Positions 31,594-44,800 of a stretch of DNA of 64,000 nt are shown piece after piece. The first letter of the stretch is position 1; the number at the start of each line of letters is the position of its first letter. Under the pieces are notes generated by a model that saw only the letters and a program-made list of their open reading frames with translations, made no database searches and was not told where the DNA came from. Source of the DNA: Sinotaia quadrata (taxonomy: Eukaryota; Mollusca; Gastropoda; Architaenioglossa; Viviparidae); assembly GCA_028829895.1 (NCBI GenBank), contig JALGAQ010000009.1:3906001-3970000 (forward strand), in the 5' to 3' direction. Position numbers and translations under genes: made by a program.

Positions 31594-33800
31594 ATCGATT
31601 CTCACGGACCACACCTTCACACTCGTTTACCTAGGCTGACGAGAGAAAAACTTTTAATCGCTCGTGCAGAATTTCAGCATATTTTAGATCCGGGTATCGT
31701 CAAGCCAAGAAACCACCCTCGGGCATCCCGCTATTCAAGATGCTTAAGAAGACACCTATCGAATGGCTTCCATGTGCCGATTATCGCTCCTAAACAGTGT
31801 CACCACACCCGACCGTTAGCCGATCCCTGACGTTCATCATTTAACTTCATCGCTCGAAGTTAAGCGGGTTTTTAGTAAAATCGATCTGATGCGTGCGTAT
31901 AATCAAATACCAGTCGACCCAGAGGACGTACCGAACAGGGCAGTCATAAGGCTCTACGGCTGTTGGAGTTCCTACGCATGAACTAGGCATTGAGAATGCA
32001 TATCAGACTTTCCAACGTTTCTTGGACCAAGTCTGCCGAGGCCTATATTTCGTTATCCTCTAATTAGATGATATCTCGTCTCTAAACTCACACCGGAGGA
32101 GCACACACTGCACCTCTGAGGATATCTCGCTCGCTTAGCTAAATTAGGCGTTACGGTTAATGCGGGGAAGTCATTTTTGGTTTGAGCCAATTAGACATTC
32201 TGGGACATCGCATAACGTCCGACGGTATCATTCCGCTCCCAGAAAAGGTTCATTCCATTTTTGACCACCCGGAACCAACGTCGCTTAAGAATTTTCGACG
32301 TTTAGACGGCCTAGTTAATTATTATCGCCGTTTTATCCAGAATTCCGCAAGCTAAATGCAACCCCAGACGAAACTGCTGCATAGCAAGAAGAAACGCTTA
32401 GAGTTCAACGATGCCGCACTAGCGGCATTCCAAAAGCTCAAGGAAGTTGTCGCTAAAGTTGCCTGACTCGCACAATATATTGCAGGCGCTAAGCTTTCGA
32501 TAGCGACCGACGCGTCACATATCGCCGTTTTGCGGTGCTTCAACAATAAATTGATGGCACCTGGCAACCCTTAGGATTGTTTTCGAAGCGCTTACAACCG
32601 ACAGAATGTCGGTACTCGACTTTTGACAGAGAACTACCAACATTTTATCTAGCAATCCGACATTTTCGTCATATGCTAGAAGGATACGAATTTAAGGTAT
32701 TCACCAACCACAAGCCCCTAATCTACGCTTTTCTTCTACCAAGCGACCGACATTTGCCCAGGGAACTTCGACACCTGGACTACATATACTATATGTTTCA
32801 GGTATCGATAACCCTGTCACAGACGCACTGTAACGATTACACAGTGTGTCACCGCCAACCGCATGCGATGGCCGACGAACAAACTCGAGACCCTGATAAA
32901 TAAATAGAACTTGGTAGCACGCCACTAAAAATCGAACATACAGTCATTCATAAATCGTCGAACAGTATTTTAACGGACGTTGCATTGCCTCAGCCTCGAC
33001 CGTTAGTCCTAGATAAATTTCGTCGTAGGGTTTTCGATGCGTTACATGGTATTTCGCCTCCTGGCGCACAAGCGTCATTTAGGCTGTTTACTATTCGTTT
33101 CGTCTGGCCAAACGTCAAATGCGATATCACGCTTTGGTCACAGAAGTGAATCGGTTGCCAAAGAAGCAAGGTAACCAAGAATACCAAGGCAACAGTAGGC
33201 TCTTTCGAACCGACACTACGTGCACTTCGATCTTTTCGGTGCGCTCACTCCGGCGCGAAGTTTCACCAACCTTCTAACGTGCATTGACCGTTTTTCTCGA
33301 TGGGCCGACACTATACCCACCGCCAACTGTTGTTCTGAAACCGTAGCCCGCGCAATCCTAGAACGATGGATTGCATTATTCGATTTTCCGGCTAAGATCA
33401 CTACGGTTTACACCTTAAGCGTAAGTTCAGTGAACAGCTTCAAGCTGAGGGTTATGTGTACATACGGACCACCACTAATCACCCACAAGCTAACGGTTTA
33501 GTCGAACGTTTCCATAGACAATTCAAGTTGCCATTAGGGCCCAAGACAACACGTCCTGGCACGAAGCGTTACCCCTAATTTTATTATGTATTAGAGCCGC
33601 GGTAAAAGAGGACTTAGGTCGCACTCCGACACACGCGCTTTTGTGTGCGTCAATTCGGTTAAGAAACCGCTTCAGCAGCTGTATGTCGGTCCATATAATG
33701 TCCTGGAACGTAACCCTAATTTTAACGTTATCCTAATGAATGGTAATGAAAAGACTGTAAGTTTAGACATTTGCAGCCAGCATTCTTAGGTCGCGAAACT
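31594..33800 (+). pseudogene. Gypsy-4 pol (RT, RNase H, integrase), broken
   Basis: The RT begins at the edge of Gypsy-2b with REKLLIARAEFQHILDPGIV. It continues with FSKIDLMRAYNQIPVDPEDV (shifted frames near 31,870-31,930) and QTFQRFLDQVCRGLYFVIL, then a stop directly before LDDIS. RNase H has KLSIATDASHIAV and, from 32,577, FSKRLQPTECRYSTFDREL and FTNHKPLIYAF, where the catalytic Asp of TDHKPL is Asn. The integrase has VHFDLFGAL (first Asp present), LLTCIDRFSRWADTIP and ITTVYT in place of ITTDRG (second Asp lost). The C-terminus (GRTPTHALL) ends near 33,800. Upstream gag-protease is not seen. Confidence 0.8.
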
Positions 33801-34289
33801 GTCAAAACGCAGACACCCCGACTGATTTCTCCACCTGCGATTTAAGTAATTACGTATCTGTTTTCGTTTGTGTCATTCTTTTCGTTTTACGATGCATATC
33901 AACATTTCCCTCTACTCCAACTACTTATGAATAGCTCGATAATGCCCACGCTTGTGTTACGTTGCGCAAGATATTTGGCCCGTGGAGTAAGCGACATACT
34001 ACATTACCGTCATATGTTGGAATTTCCGAACGAAATATCCAACGATCACTAGCACGTTGGTATTTCCCATTCGCTTGTCGTTCGCAATCAAAAGCGCGAA
34101 CTCCGATTCTAACCTCCGACTCTGACGTCGACAACCTGTAGACGCTACCGTTAGGCCATCCTGCCATGGCACAACCACCCACGATTAGCTGGTCGTACAT
34201 GCTACAGGTACGTCATTCAACCACGTGCTCGTGCGAATACGATTATCAACATGATACCCCATGATTTCGACCCCTTAGACCCACGAAAG
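33801..34289. other. Unassigned sequence after Gypsy-4
   Basis: Could contain the end of Gypsy-4 or its 3' LTR, but no matching partner LTR exists in the window. No domain recognised. Confidence 0.3.
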
Positions 34290-35300
34290 ATTAAGTGTAG
34301 TTGAATGGCATTGGTAATAGATTTAGTTACAACAGTTCCGATATAACCTCGATGATGCTCTTTGATTCTCTTTGATAGACACCTCATCGTGCGGCCAACA
34401 TATTTTGCTGTACAACACCATAGATTGGTCGATAACTGGTATCTTATATTTGAGTTTCATTGGTATCATTGGTCTGGTAGTAAACGAGATACATAATGTA
34501 GCGGCTGGGAATGTCCGAGACAGGGAATGGTAGAGTCTGCGTCCACGCGTTCCTCTGCGATGTGTCCCTTGAATGGAAGTTGTAAGTGAACTGGTTTGCG
34601 TTCAACTGTAAAGATATCAGATTTCTTCTCCGAGACCATGAGATTCTTCGTGATAAACTTTTTCCGGAAATAAGCTTTCTTTTAATATATTCCTAACGCG
34701 AATCATTTCCTCACTTAGCGTGTCATCAAAACAGATTTTCAGCGCTCTAGAGATTTCTTTTCTGCCTGAACCGGACGAAACTATGAAAGTTCATATATTG
34801 TCCTGTCCAAGTGGCCGTTCTCTTCAAACTTCCGTCTTCACGTCTTTTCAATCCAGCACCTAAGAATTGGAAAGAGTCATTCTGTTCCGATTCTGATGTA
34901 AATTTGATCGAGTCGCGCACGCTGTTAAACGGACGGATTATCAAAGACAAATCAGCTTTGTCAGGTAAGATGGCAAAGATGTCATCGACAACTCCACGGT
35001 AGAAACGCATCTGTCCGATCTCAATTGTAGGCGGCTCTCAAGCTTTCCCATAAACATGTCAGCTAATATTGGACAGAGAGGTGAGCCCATTGCCGCACCA
35101 ACTGTTTGGTGGTAAAAGTGTTCGTTAAATTTAAATTGGACATTAAAGGTGCAGCGTAACAACAATTTCTTACGGTCTTTGTGGTTAGTCCGAGTTGGAT
35201 GTTATTCTGTTCGATGTATTTACAGAGGTAATAGATTGTTTCTAAAAGTGCTACGAATGTAAATAGGTTAAGCTTGCACGTTTATTTCAAGGTGTCTTAG
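34290..35300 (-). pseudogene. Penelope-like element: RT and GIY-YIG nuclease remnant
   Basis: Reading leftward: LCKYIEQNNIQLGLT near 35,230, RCTFNVQFKFNEHFYHQTVG and AAMGSPLCPILADMFMGKLE (35,040-35,165), then YRGVVDDIFAI near 34,980 (catalytic VDD kept). These are followed by IKFTSESEQND, FQFLGAGLKRREDGSL and TWTGQYMNFHSF. Near 34,330-34,420 a different frame gives CCTAKYVGRTMRCLSKRIKEH, the C-terminal GIY-YIG-type endonuclease of these elements. Penelope-like elements are a retroelement class separate from LINEs and LTR elements. Several frameshifts separate the domains. Confidence 0.8.
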
Positions 35301-35399
35301 TGTACACAATAGGAGGTCGCGCGTAATTGAATCTAACTGCGATGGTTGTTAAAATTTCGGCGATAAACTAGCCGTGACTAAAATGAAGAATGCAAAATT

Positions 35400-36600
35400 T
35401 ATAACTTGTATGCAACTAGGAATGTATTTTCTCCTCTGCTAATTCTTGAGCTTGACGATGGTAGTGAAGAATAGAATTTCAGGAGGTAATGAAACTTCTC
35501 CAAGATTTTCTCTTTACAGCAGTCCGCAACAAATCGAAAATACTAACGTGGGTCCATTTCTTTAAGTTTTCCATCCAGTTTTTCGTTTGAGTTACTCGTC
35601 TTCGACCCCCTTCACTGCCCCTTGAAAACTAGATTCTGAAAGGGTATCTTAGCGAGTTTTTTGACCGAATCATTGCAGTTTCCGCCTCTTGACGGTGGCA
35701 GAAATTGATTCGTGATAGTGCACAGATCACTAGTATTGAGCAAGGACGTAATCAATCAAGTTTTGATCCCTCCATTAAAGGCGAGGATATTTTCTCAGGG
35801 TTTTATTTTGGAAAGCCTGTATCTTAGTCTCTGACAAATCACACCGAGCCCCACAGCCATAAATAAGAAGGGAGACAGCTAGCGATTTAAAATGCGTGTA
35901 CTTCATTTTAAAACGGATCTTGTCATTCCAAAACCTTTGAATCCTAACCAAAACTGAAGTTGCTTGGCTACTCGAATATTGATTTCATTAGTCCTCGTGC
36001 CTTCCTTGACGATTATCGCTCTCAAGTATTTGAAGCGATCTATTTGATGTAGTTTTTGACCAGTGACAGCGACTCAAGCATTTATGATGCTCTGGCAGTT
36101 CACCATTGCTGTCGAACAGCTTGCACTTATTTCCATTCCATGAACGGTAGCCCTGGAGTTGAGGCAATCATTAAGATCTTGCAGGTCGCTTTCGCTCATC
36201 ACCCCAGTAGGTCGATGTCGTCTGCGAACCGAAGTTTGCAAACAAGCCTCCCGAAAAATTTTAACAGAAGTGGGGTATCCTTCCAGGGAATATGTTAATT
36301 ATTAGTGGATTATTATTAATCTATCCAGAACAAATTGAACAATATAGGTGATAAAAGACAGCCTTATCTAACAATTAATTTCACAGTTGTGCGAAATAAG
36401 TGACCTACGTGATTGTTTAGGAAGATGGAACTACTCGCAAAATCATACAATGTATTGAATACACCGAATGAAATAAAGCCTCTAATCCAATATCAGTCAC
36501 GCGTAAATCAAAAGACGATTGTTTTCACACTCGTTCTATAAATACGGTACCATAATACAATAATAACAATAAAGAAACTCGTTACCTAAACTATTGAATT
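35400..36600 (-). pseudogene. RTE-like LINE (split copy): RT C-terminal part
   Basis: Minus-strand motifs are TVKLIV then GCLLSPILFNLFWI (36,300-36,385), the block before the RT catalytic loop. After it come ESDLQDLNDCLNSRATVHGM (36,140-36,215), CKLFDS-like, and KQLQFWLGFKGFGMTRSVLK down to about 35,890. More degraded C-terminal sequence continues to about 35,400. The FADD loop itself is not readable. The fragment lines up as the continuation of the LINE at 39,190-44,800, split by the BEL fragment. That linkage is inference; clade is tentative. Confidence 0.65.
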
Positions 36601-36984
36601 AGGTCAGTCGATTAGGACAACCTTTGATAACTCAAAATTTTTCTTTCATGACGAAAGGGAATCTATACAAACGTGAAAGTAACCTACCAGAGCAAAGAGA
36701 AATACTGCTAGCTGTCACAGACAAGACAGTCGTTCAACCAGAAGGGGTTATGGATAGTTGCGTCGAACAATTCAATATCCTACGCTGAGCGACTTCGCAC
36801 GCAAGTTGTAGAAAACGATCAAAGTGCCCAGCATGGTCAAAAGATCATCAAGTTCATGTAATAGGAATTAAGGTATAAGGTAGGTTACTCTGATAGTTTA
36901 AGAAAATATACAACACCGGGCCACTAAAAGCTACCTGTACCTTTACTACCGCTGAGACGCTATGGATTCGCCAACCTGTATATA
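36601..36984. other. Unassigned sequence left of the BEL pol fragment
   Basis: May include the BEL 3' untranslated region or LTR, since the integrase frame stops at 36,993. No second LTR copy is present to prove it. Confidence 0.3.
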
Positions 36985-39040
36985 ACCTCCTATCATTCAA
37001 CTCCTTCTAACAAACAAACCTTGCGTATATCGAGTGAAACGTGCCCCTTATCAGTTTTGATGACGACTTCACGTACATGCCCATCGTCTACAGGTGTAGC
37101 AGCAACGATCACTCCGTTGCTCCAGAGGTTGCGTGTAAAGTGGTCATCGATAATCAGGACAAAATCACCGATCCTTAGGTTGCGTCGAGACCGTATCCAC
37201 TTATGTCGTAGTTGTAGGAGGGGTATATATTCCTTCAACCACCGCTACCAAAAGGTGTCAGCCATCAACATACCTTGTCGCCAGTGACGTGTATACCTCC
37301 GGCATAAACTACCGTGGTCTTCTATGAAAACTGGTATGTCTCTGGCCAAAAGGATATGATTCCGTGGTAATGTGTCGACGATGTTAGGGTCATCTGATAA
37401 TGGAACTAAAGGTTCCCCGTTCACTGTACATGGTGGTTGGGCAACCTCGACGATTGATGAATCTTGAGAATGCCATCAGTAACGAATCAGTTGAAAGGAA
37501 ATGTGTGACTTCCAAATGCCACCGCACGATACATTCAGGTATTGGATGGTGATTGGGTACGACGACCGGATGTTTCGATGTTTCAGGTTGATTCCAGCTG
37601 TAAAGTCAACAGCCAACGCATAATAACACGTCGCTGATTATCGAGAAAAGCTTACCTACAGCAAAATGATCGTGCCAACTGATTTTGGCTCCTTTGCTCC
37701 ATCGATGGCATTGCTTAACGTGGTTTTTTGAACGTAAGGTAATATTTCGTGCTCTGCTGCCCGAAGGTCCGCTGTTCACAAAACCCAGTTAGTTCGGTCC
37801 GGGGAACTGCCTTGTGTAGACTAGATTGCAAATGTCGACGAAACCTTAGAACCCATGCTACCAATATTTTTATAGCCTTATCCGTCTGTGGGATTTTGAT
37901 CCGCAAGAATTGCCATCACCTTTTCACCTTTTCGCAGTTCTAGATTCGATAACTTGTGGTCCACAGGTTCTTGAAGTGCTCAGGCCACGAATCATTCTTA
38001 AATTTTAGGAAGCGCGGTCCAGTGATCCATCCCAACAAGAAATCTCTCTACTCTGCGCGAAGTCCTCGAGATGCTATGTCAGCTGGTTTTCTTGAGTGCG
38101 AACGTGTCTCCATTGTGCTGCTTCTGTGTTTTCCCGAATGAACCCTACGCGATTAGCCACAAATGTTTTGAACCTAGAAGTTGTGTTACGGATATAATGC
38201 AAAACTATAGTAGAATCGGTCCAAAGATATGTATCGTCAACATGCATGCACAACTCACTCATAACGTGGCGTAGCAACCTTACCGATACAACAGCTGCTT
38301 GCAGTTCCAGGCGGGGGATCGTCACTGCTTTGAGCGGTGATACGCGAAACTTTCCCATTACGAAACAGCAATGCGTGTCACCGCGTCAGATTCAAATCGT
38401 AAATACATGACAGTTCATAACCCAATTCTGATGCATCACTAAACGCGTGTAGAGACGTGCGTTTATTGGACGTCTCATAGCTTCCAAAGCACCTAGGGAT
38501 CCTAAGGTCTTCAGTGACTGCATATCATTTTGCCAAGTTAGCCAGGCGGTATTTGTTGCCTCGTCGACGAGTGCATCCCAACCCAAACCTTTGCGGCAGA
38601 GCGTTTGTAACATACGCTTAGGTTGCAACAATACTGGTGCAAGGAATCCTAACGGATCGAACAAAGAATAGGTGCAGGATAAAATGCCTCTTTTGGTGGA
38701 TGGGTGCGTGTGTAGGTCTACCGTGAACATGAATCAATGTATCTTGACACACCAGTAAAATTCGAGCGTTTTCTGAACAGATGCCTCAGGAAAATTCAAA
38801 CTAATTAAGTCCGACGCCCTCTCGCTGTCCGGAAGTCCACTGAGCGCTTAGATCCTGTTTTTCACCCATTTGTGTAAACGAAATCCTTCTTTACCCAACA
38901 AAGCTGTTAACTAGTCAAACATTGGGCGCGCTTCAGGAACCGTCGCAACAGATATTAAACAATCGTCTACGTAAAATTTATTGACTACCGCTGAAGGAAC
39001 GTCCACATCGACAGCTGACTGATTATCATTTGTAATACAT
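36985..39040 (-). pseudogene. BEL/Pao pol fragment (RT end, RNase H, integrase)
   Basis: Starts inside RT: VVNKFYVDDCLISVATVPEA near 38,925-38,985, then GKEGFRLHKWVKN and EFYWCVK. From 38,730 come TKRGILSCTYSLFDPLGFLA and LCRKGLGWD. RNase H at 38,074-38,358 has VTIPRLELQAAVVSVRLLRH and YLWTDSTIVLHYI. The integrase follows with LVAWVLRFRRHL, AFSRFINRRGCPTTMYSERG (second Asp of SDNG replaced by Glu) and PLSDDPNIVDTLPRNH. An internal deletion separates these last two. It ends with EYIPLLQLRHKWIRSRRNL and GDFVLIIDD (36,993-37,238). Gag, protease and most of RT are missing. Confidence 0.87.
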
Positions 39041-39189
39041 TCATAATAGTACAGTCGATATAAAATCACCTTAGTACATGTCATGGTCCATCGTGCCAAA
39101 CTCAGACAAAAGTTTATGAAGTTGTAGTAGAAGTAGCTTTAACGTGGAAAAATTTCTATTATTATTCTACAAATAAATATTTACTGAAC

Positions 39190-40235
39190 GGTATTTTGCC
39201 GGTGTCTGATACCCCCTTTTTCTTCAGAAAAAGTGCCCCAGCTCGGACTTCAGGCTGTTCAAAATGACTTGAAGCATGGACTGCCAATAAGGATTACGGT
39301 GCCATTGCTTGCACACTTTCTCAAATTACCTTTATTCGGAATGGAATAATCTGTGAATGCGTCCATGTTTCTGATCATCACTTGTTTGACCGTATGTTTT
39401 AACAAAATAACGTTAAACCTTCAAGGGTTTTCTATCCTCCGGCTTTCAAAAGCTCAGCAGAAACATTATCCATCTCTGGTAGCTTTTGCTTTTAAACTCC
39501 GTATAACTATTCGACCTTTTATTTCGTCATTGGTAGGTTTTCTTCATCATGGGAGGTGAGGCTCCTCTGTATACTACTTGTTTCAGGCTTGATTTCGTGG
39601 TTGTACAGATGTTAACAGGGATCGGTCCATATATTGAGTATATCGTCATTTTCGGTTAGAACTTTACCATGTTTGTCTTCGATGATGGAAGATTTGTGCC
39701 TCTTGATTTGAACCGTTTGAACCGCAGCCCTTTCGCTGTTCTCAGTTTCTATTAAATAATTGCAGCAGCCAGGTTTTAATAACCTATATTCTACGCAATA
39801 GTGTGTTTCTGAGCTTTCATTTGATGTCGCTTCTCACAAAGGTCAAGAATTTCGTTGGTCATCCAGGGTTACTTTATCCTGCGTTACGTGCCAAATAGCG
39901 GGTTCGTTGATGAATGAATTATGCACCTCCTTTATATTATCGACATACGGGCGATTTCTGGATCATTTAGTTTTTCAATATAAATACTTGGCGCGCGCCT
40001 ACCTTTCGGCTGCACTTCAAACATCACCACTGTTAGATGTGATTCCGATTCGAGTAATAAAATCGCAGGTGAAGTGTTCAACTGGAGAAAAACAATCGGC
40101 TTGAAAACAGCGGATTTATGAAATGTAACGACATTGAAAAAGAATATGCTGGAATTTTTCATTTTCGTTTTCATGAACAGCTTCCTTTTGTAATATTGGA
40201 AAATCGTGTAACTTGCTGAAAAATCATCCGGTTTA
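39190..40235 (-). pseudogene. RTE-like LINE (split copy): linker and RT N-terminal part
   Basis: From 40,020 leftward: EKLNDPEIARM near 39,945-39,975, ETENSERAAVQTVQIKRHKS near 39,690-39,750, then IIEDKHGKVLTENDDILNIW. After it, KQKLPEMDNVSAELLKAGG (39,430-39,490), the RTE-type signature before the first RT block. Frames are mostly collinear with scattered stops. Upstream it is interrupted by the ATT array at 40,249-40,602. Confidence 0.72.
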
Positions 40236-40247
40236 GGATAAATAAAG

Positions 40248-40602
<355 letters not shown>

Positions 40603-40794
40603 TACGTGTTCCCTACTGGCGGTGATCGCTATTCAGTTTTATCCTGAATGTTTCAAGGACGAGGTCATGATCGCTGTCTGTGTCAGCACAATAGAATGTC
40701 CCTGTCTATCCCATATTAATGCACGATTTAAAAACCAAAGGTATCAGAATGAAATCTATCCTGTTGTATGATATGCCATTCAATGAGTGCCACG
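40603..40794 (-). pseudogene. RTE-like LINE (split copy): endonuclease C-terminus
   Basis: The minus strand reads WHSLNGISYNRIDFILIPLV, then DTDSDHDLVLETFRIKLNSD. SDH is the catalytic end motif of the APE-type endonuclease. It breaks off at 40,794, and the preceding residues (HKLSRNAT) are found at 44,010, on the far side of LINE C. Confidence 0.8.
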
Positions 40795-41080
40795 GATCAC
40801 TATATCCTCCAAATATCTTGGTGACTGCCCAAGACCAATGAAGATTATACTACAATCACATGATATGATAGACTCGTTTCGTCAAGGTTGTAAGAAGCAC
40901 CGATACCGACTGCCTAGGGAAGTGTGACTGTGCTCCCAGCGAAGCGTTGTTCCTCCTCAAACAAAACCCGATGCTGCTAACTTATCACCACACAACAGTG
41001 AAGGAAAGCAACAGTGCAGCATTATCGAGTCGACAGTTAATGCTTCAAAAAAAAAGGTACGCCGGCTCAATAGGAGTCGG
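40795..41080 (+). pseudogene. CR1-like LINE C ORF1 C-terminal piece
   Basis: Translation in broken frames gives KYLGDCPRPMKIILQSHDM, FRQGCKKHRYRLPREV and TKPDAANLSPHNSEGKQQ. This is collinear with the ORF1 end of LINE D (60,490-60,760). ORF1 proteins coat element RNA. The N-terminal half is absent because the insertion was 5' truncated. Confidence 0.72.
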
Positions 41081-41099
41081 TAATACACTAAGCTCCCGT

Positions 41100-43875
41100 A
41101 GCCCAACACTTCTGGACAAAAAGGAGATTAAATGCCTATACACGAATGCACAATGCTCATTGAATAAACTCGATGAACTGAATACACTACGTAGTAAACA
41201 TAAGCTGGACATAATCGCCGTGACGTAGACCTGGTTTCGACCACACATCAGCAACTCTGAAATCTCGATACCGGAAATGTGTTTGCTCAGGCGAGATAGA
41301 AACGACATGGGTGGTGGTGTCGCTCTTTATTATCATCACAGTCTGTAATTCTAGGAAGTGACTTGGAGCGATGTGAATCTGGAGGACACACTCTGGTGTT
41401 CGCTTACATTAACAAACTTAGATAAATGCGTCCTTGGCGTCGTGTATCGTCCACCAACATCTACATACGCACACAATACAGAATTAATGGCTACGATGCA
41501 GAGGGTGGCGAATTTGCAGAATACGAACCTGCTAATCATGGGTGACTTCAACCTGTCCCAGCTGTACAACCAGACCACCAACTTAGTACACTGTCCTCTA
41601 AATTCAGAGAAACTTTTGATAATGGATCTCTCTGTAACCATGTTACACAGTTCACGCGATGTCGGGCCCACCAACAATCCTCAATGCTCGATCTGATTCT
41701 GACCAACGAGGAGACTTCTATTGAGAACATAGACTATTGCTGCACCTCTAGGTAAGCGTGATCATCTGACCATAGTCTTTGAGTACGTATACCAGGCTGG
41801 TAGAACCAGTGATACAACAAAGGTTATACAGAAGACGGATATCAAATTGTTTCTACACGAGTTGCAGGTATCGTATTGCGACGAGATTGATGGCAATCAG
41901 AATTGTATTTTAATTACCGAAGCCCTTCAAAAATGGTTAGGAGCCTGCTCGCAGTTAGTGAAAAAATAACCGAAACAGTCACCTACTCTCCACTTTAGAA
42001 GTAGGACTAGAAACTGTTTGGCACTTCGTAACACCGCGTGGGCGGCTCAAAAGCAGTTAATGACCGAAGATATTTGGGAAAGCTTCCGAATACTTCCCAA
42101 AAAAACAACGCGCGTAATAAGGGAAGATAAAGCTAAACATCAAAGCGGCTTGTTGGCTCGCACGGAACGGAATTCGAAGCTATTGTATCAATTAGTTAAC
42201 AACGTATCCGAATTGAAACATGGGGGTTCAGCCCTACGCACAGAGAATGGTATGACTTCCACCGCGAAAGAAACTGCAGACGTGTTAGCTGATTTCTATT
42301 CCCTGGTCTTCACTCCCAGCGAGCTACTACGTAGTGACCAAGCAAATCACAGATATTCCAACGAGCTCGATTGTTTGTTCGTTCATGAAAGAGATACATT
42401 CCGCAAGCTAAACAAGTTGAATACTAGGAAATCTCCCGGAATAGATGAAATATCTCCATTTATATTGAGGTCTTCTGCACTGCTTCTTTCACATCCACTG
42501 ACGGTGCTGTTCAATAATTCGTTGAGAACCGGCATCGTTCCTAGTGCATGGAAGTGCTGAATCATATCCACAATTTACAAAGGAGGTGACCGCGCTGAAG
42601 TTGCCAATTATAGACCATGTCAAAAGTGCTCGAAAGTTTTGTAGCGGATGCTATATCGGTGCATTTGGAGCGAAACAAATTGCTAACGGACATGCGGCAT
42701 GGATTCCGACGAAAATACTCATGCATCACGAACCTCCTGGTGACGATGGACGACTGCATTAAAACTGTTAACGATGGTAGCACAGTCCACGCCTGTTACC
42801 TCTACATGTCCAAAGCATTTGACAGTGTCATCCATAGTATCCTACTTCATAAACTCGAAACTATAGGTATCGGTGGAAGCTTACTTGACTGGATTTCCAG
42901 CTACCTGAAGGAACGCTATACGAGAGTGCGAGTGGATGGAACACTCTCAAAACAAATATCAATAACATGTGGGGTTCCGCAAGGATCAGTATTGGGTCCA
43001 ATATTATTCCTTGTTTATATGAATGATCTACCAAAACTTCTCTATTGTAAGATCACTATGTTCGCAGATGATATCAAAACATGGGCGAAAATCCGAAAAG
43101 CCAATGATTGTCTACTGCTTCAAAACGACCTTGACAAATTACATGAATGGTCCTTAAGAAACAAGTTACCCTTCAAATTAGAGAAGTGTAAGATGCTGAA
43201 TATCGGGAAAACATCCAGCTTCAATTACACTCTCGGCACACATCAATTGCAATGGGTAACCGCAGAAAAGGATCTTGGTGTATTGGTGAGCAGCGATATG
43301 AAATCATCTCGACATTGTGAAACTGTCTACAAACGTGCATCGCAAGTGTTAGTAATGCTCAGGCGAATTTTCTCGAAGTTCACAATTCATACCTTCCCAA
43401 GGTAATGAGCACGTTTGTGAAACCTTCGATGAACTACGCTATTTAGGTTTGGTCTCCTTGGTTAAAGAAGGATATTGAACTTCTTGACAAAATCAATCAT
43501 CGGGCAACCAAGATGGTACGAGAACTGAGACACCTATCTTACGAAGCACAAATGAAGGCAGTGGATCTATTGGACTTAAACCACCACAGGATATGTGAAG
43601 ACCTCGTTCTCACTTACCGTATCCTAGCCAATCCCTAACACCCATTTACCTCATTGTTCTCACGCAAACAAACACAAACCATCAGGTGTCACTCCAAACC
43701 ACTCGTTGTACCTCATACACGAATGAAATGCCGGCGGCAATTTTACTCTGTTCGTGTTTGTTTTGTGTGGAACAATCTACCGGAATACCTTGTACGTGCC
43801 TCAAACGAGAAAGCCTTCAAACAGCATTTACATGCATACATTAGAAGCAAGTCAAGCATCAAACCTTTGTATTGA
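41100..43875 (+). pseudogene. CR1-like LINE C ORF2 (endonuclease-RT), lightly broken
   Basis: The endonuclease begins KCLYTNAQCSLNKLDELNTL and, after a stop at 41,226, continues through LLRRDRNDMGGGVALYYHH. From 41,358 it gives KCVLGVVYRPPTSTYAHN and MGDFNLSQLYN. Linker and RT occupy 42,018-42,560 (NTRKSPGIDEISPFILRSSA) and 42,617-43,405 (262 codons): MRHGFRRKYSCITNLL, SKAFDSVIHSILLHKLE, GVPQGSVLGPILFLVY and MFADDIKTWAKIR, all intact. The C-terminal block reads HRATKMVRELRHLSYEAQ and FYSVRVCFVWNNLPEYLV. A few stops and about three frameshifts make this a young but dead copy. Confidence 0.9.
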
Positions 43876-44007
43876 CGCATATTCCATTGTAACGTGTAGC
43901 TGACATGCGTGATATTGACATATTACTTTACATTGATTGTCTTATATACACATCACCCTATGGTTATTGTAAAGTTAAATGCTTTACATACCATTAAATC
44001 ATGAACT

Positions 44008-44800
44008 TACGTTGCGTTTCTAGATAATTTATGCTGGTGAAATGTGCAGGGAACAGTATGATAGTGAAAGTTTGCAAACTGAGGTAACCTAAACCCGTGA
44101 TCGTTTGTTTCTCCAACACCAAATTTACCGACCGTTCCGGTTCAGTGTTCATGTGCGTCACATCTCCCTTTGCTTCTCGAATCTTCTTGATCTATGAGGA
44201 TGTCTTTTTCGGAACCCTTTTTATTTCTTACTCCAGGTGATCGTAGAATTCCTCTAATTCGTTTTCATTATGATCGATAGTAGGAGCACAGAACTGCATC
44301 ACAGATTGTCAGGTTTGGCTGCCATAGGGATCGATATTAGTCTACTGGAGATTAGGGAATAACGTATTATGCTGCTCGTGTTTCCTTTCTTACAACGAAT
44401 CCCACTCTGTGCTTGTGCTCCTTTTCATCTCCAGAAAACCTGATTTTATGGCCACTGCTTCTCGTAGTCTCACAAAAATTAGTCCATCTTATCTCACATA
44501 AACCGACTACATCCCATCGATTTCTGTTTAGTTCAAGATCCAACTCGTGAGCACTACCAGATCCATACAGAGTACGAGCATTCCATGTGCCAATGATTAC
44601 TCCTTTCGATGGAAGATTTATGGCATTGTTATTTCCTTTAGGGTGTTGGATCGAGCAAGAGGTTTTCATGGCAAATCCACTCATAACCTTTCTCTTTTCT
44701 ATGATTTTTCCTTGGGCTTCAGTAGCGTAGAGGTGTCCACGACATCTTTAAGCTTTTTTCAACGAAGATCTAAAATTCCGAAGTAACGCTATTGTATAAG
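44008..44800 (-). pseudogene. RTE-like LINE (split copy): endonuclease N-terminal part
   Basis: Open over 105 codons from 44,684. IIGTWNARTLYGSGSAHELD, RNRWDVVGLCEIRW, SSGHKIRFSGDEKEHKHRVG and FVVRKE match the start of RTE-like endonucleases. In shifted frames it goes on with APTIDHNENELEEFYDHL, VPKKTSS and a damaged FGLGETNDRG segment, ending at HQHKLSRNAT near 44,011-44,040. The first catalytic block is present; several later frames are broken. Confidence 0.8.

Larger units (their letters stand above)
40795..44007 (+). mobile_element. CR1-like LINE, copy C, inserted in the RTE-like LINE
   Basis: A 3.2 kb plus-strand insertion that splits the minus-strand endonuclease between HKLSRNAT and WHSLNG. 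It starts inside ORF1 (5' truncated) and includes endonuclease, RT, C-terminal block and about 130 bp of 3' untranslated sequence. It is the same subfamily as LINE D and distinct from A and B. Only ACG is shared at the two edges, so there is no long target-site duplication. Confidence 0.88.

Noticed and set aside
31594..33800. Gypsy-4 pol as the missing RT of Gypsy-2b
   Set aside because: It is on the opposite strand, lies outside the Gypsy-2b LTR, and has its own RNase H and a different integrase.
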